From NCBI RefSeq assembly GCF_039522005.1, contig NZ_BAAADA010000062.1:1-5897 (forward strand): a stretch of DNA of 5,897 nt. Direction: 5' to 3'. The notes under the pieces are model-generated. The model ran no database searches and was not told where the DNA came from. It saw nothing but the letters and a program-made list of their open reading frames with translations. A program made the position numbers and the translations under genes. Positions 5,863 to 5,897 of the stretch are shown piece after piece (within the stretch, counting starts at the first letter, position 1; each line of letters begins with the position of its first letter). This DNA comes from Alkalibacterium indicireducens. GTDB lineage: Bacteria; Bacillota; Bacilli; Lactobacillales; Carnobacteriaceae_A.

Positions 5863-5866
5863 TAAC
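5848..5866. promoter_or_regulatory. Perfect 19-bp palindrome, candidate operator
   Basis: GTTAAGAA and TTCTTAAC form a perfect 8-bp dyad around a 3-base centre. No T-run follows on either strand, so it does not look like a terminator. It covers the -35 region of the upstream ctsR promoter candidate. It is neither the CtsR box nor the HrcA CIRCE element (TTAGCACTC-N9-GAGTGCTAA). The regulator is unknown. Confidence 0.5.
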
Positions 5867-5897
5867 TTAGTTGATTGATTAACTGTTTGAAAGAATG

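Noticed and set aside
1..5897. CRISPR arrays, tRNA or rRNA genes, CIRCE elements
   Set aside because: No regularly spaced repeats, no cloverleaf or conserved rRNA segments, and no TTAGCACTC-type dyad were seen.

Overview
The window reads as chromosomal DNA of a low-GC Gram-positive bacterium of the Bacilli, most likely a lactic acid bacterium (order Lactobacillales). The main clue is that ctsR runs directly into clpC with a 4-base overlap. In Bacillus and Staphylococcus, mcsA and mcsB (the McsB arginine kinase) sit between these two genes. The genus cannot be named from the sequence.

Layout, left to right. Bases 1-68 hold two hairpins that look like the right end of an IS200/IS605-type (TnpB-associated) element; its coding part would lie to the left of the window. 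A long hairpin at 77-134 follows and is the terminator of tadA, which is on the minus strand (694-170) and encodes the tRNA adenosine deaminase that makes wobble inosine. From a short divergent promoter region (about 725-790) a plus-strand gene starts at a TTG codon at 795; it encodes a protein with a C-terminal PucR-type helix-turn-helix. It converges on a small minus-strand gene for a one-helix, lysine-rich membrane protein (2054-1707), with a shared hairpin terminator between them.

Bases 2178-2559 (minus strand) are the decayed C-terminal part of a manganese catalase gene, with an in-frame stop, a frameshift and no N-terminal half. Bases 2560-2777 contain no gene but hold the strong clpC terminator.

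The right half is the class III heat-shock operon on the minus strand: ctsR (repressor, about 5752-5261), then clpC (Hsp100 unfoldase of the ClpCP protease, 5264-2778). CtsR normally represses its own operon and is released by heat; ClpC unfolds damaged proteins for ClpP.

The region upstream of ctsR is the most unusual part. It lacks a recognisable tandem GGTCAAA CtsR box and has no Shine-Dalgarno at normal distance from ctsR. It does have a perfect AGGAGGG placed exactly at the foot of a 17-bp stem whose other foot ends one base before the first ATG. This may be a hairpin that brings the ribosome site next to the start codon, or it may be a dyad operator. A separate 19-bp perfect palindrome overlaps the putative upstream promoter.
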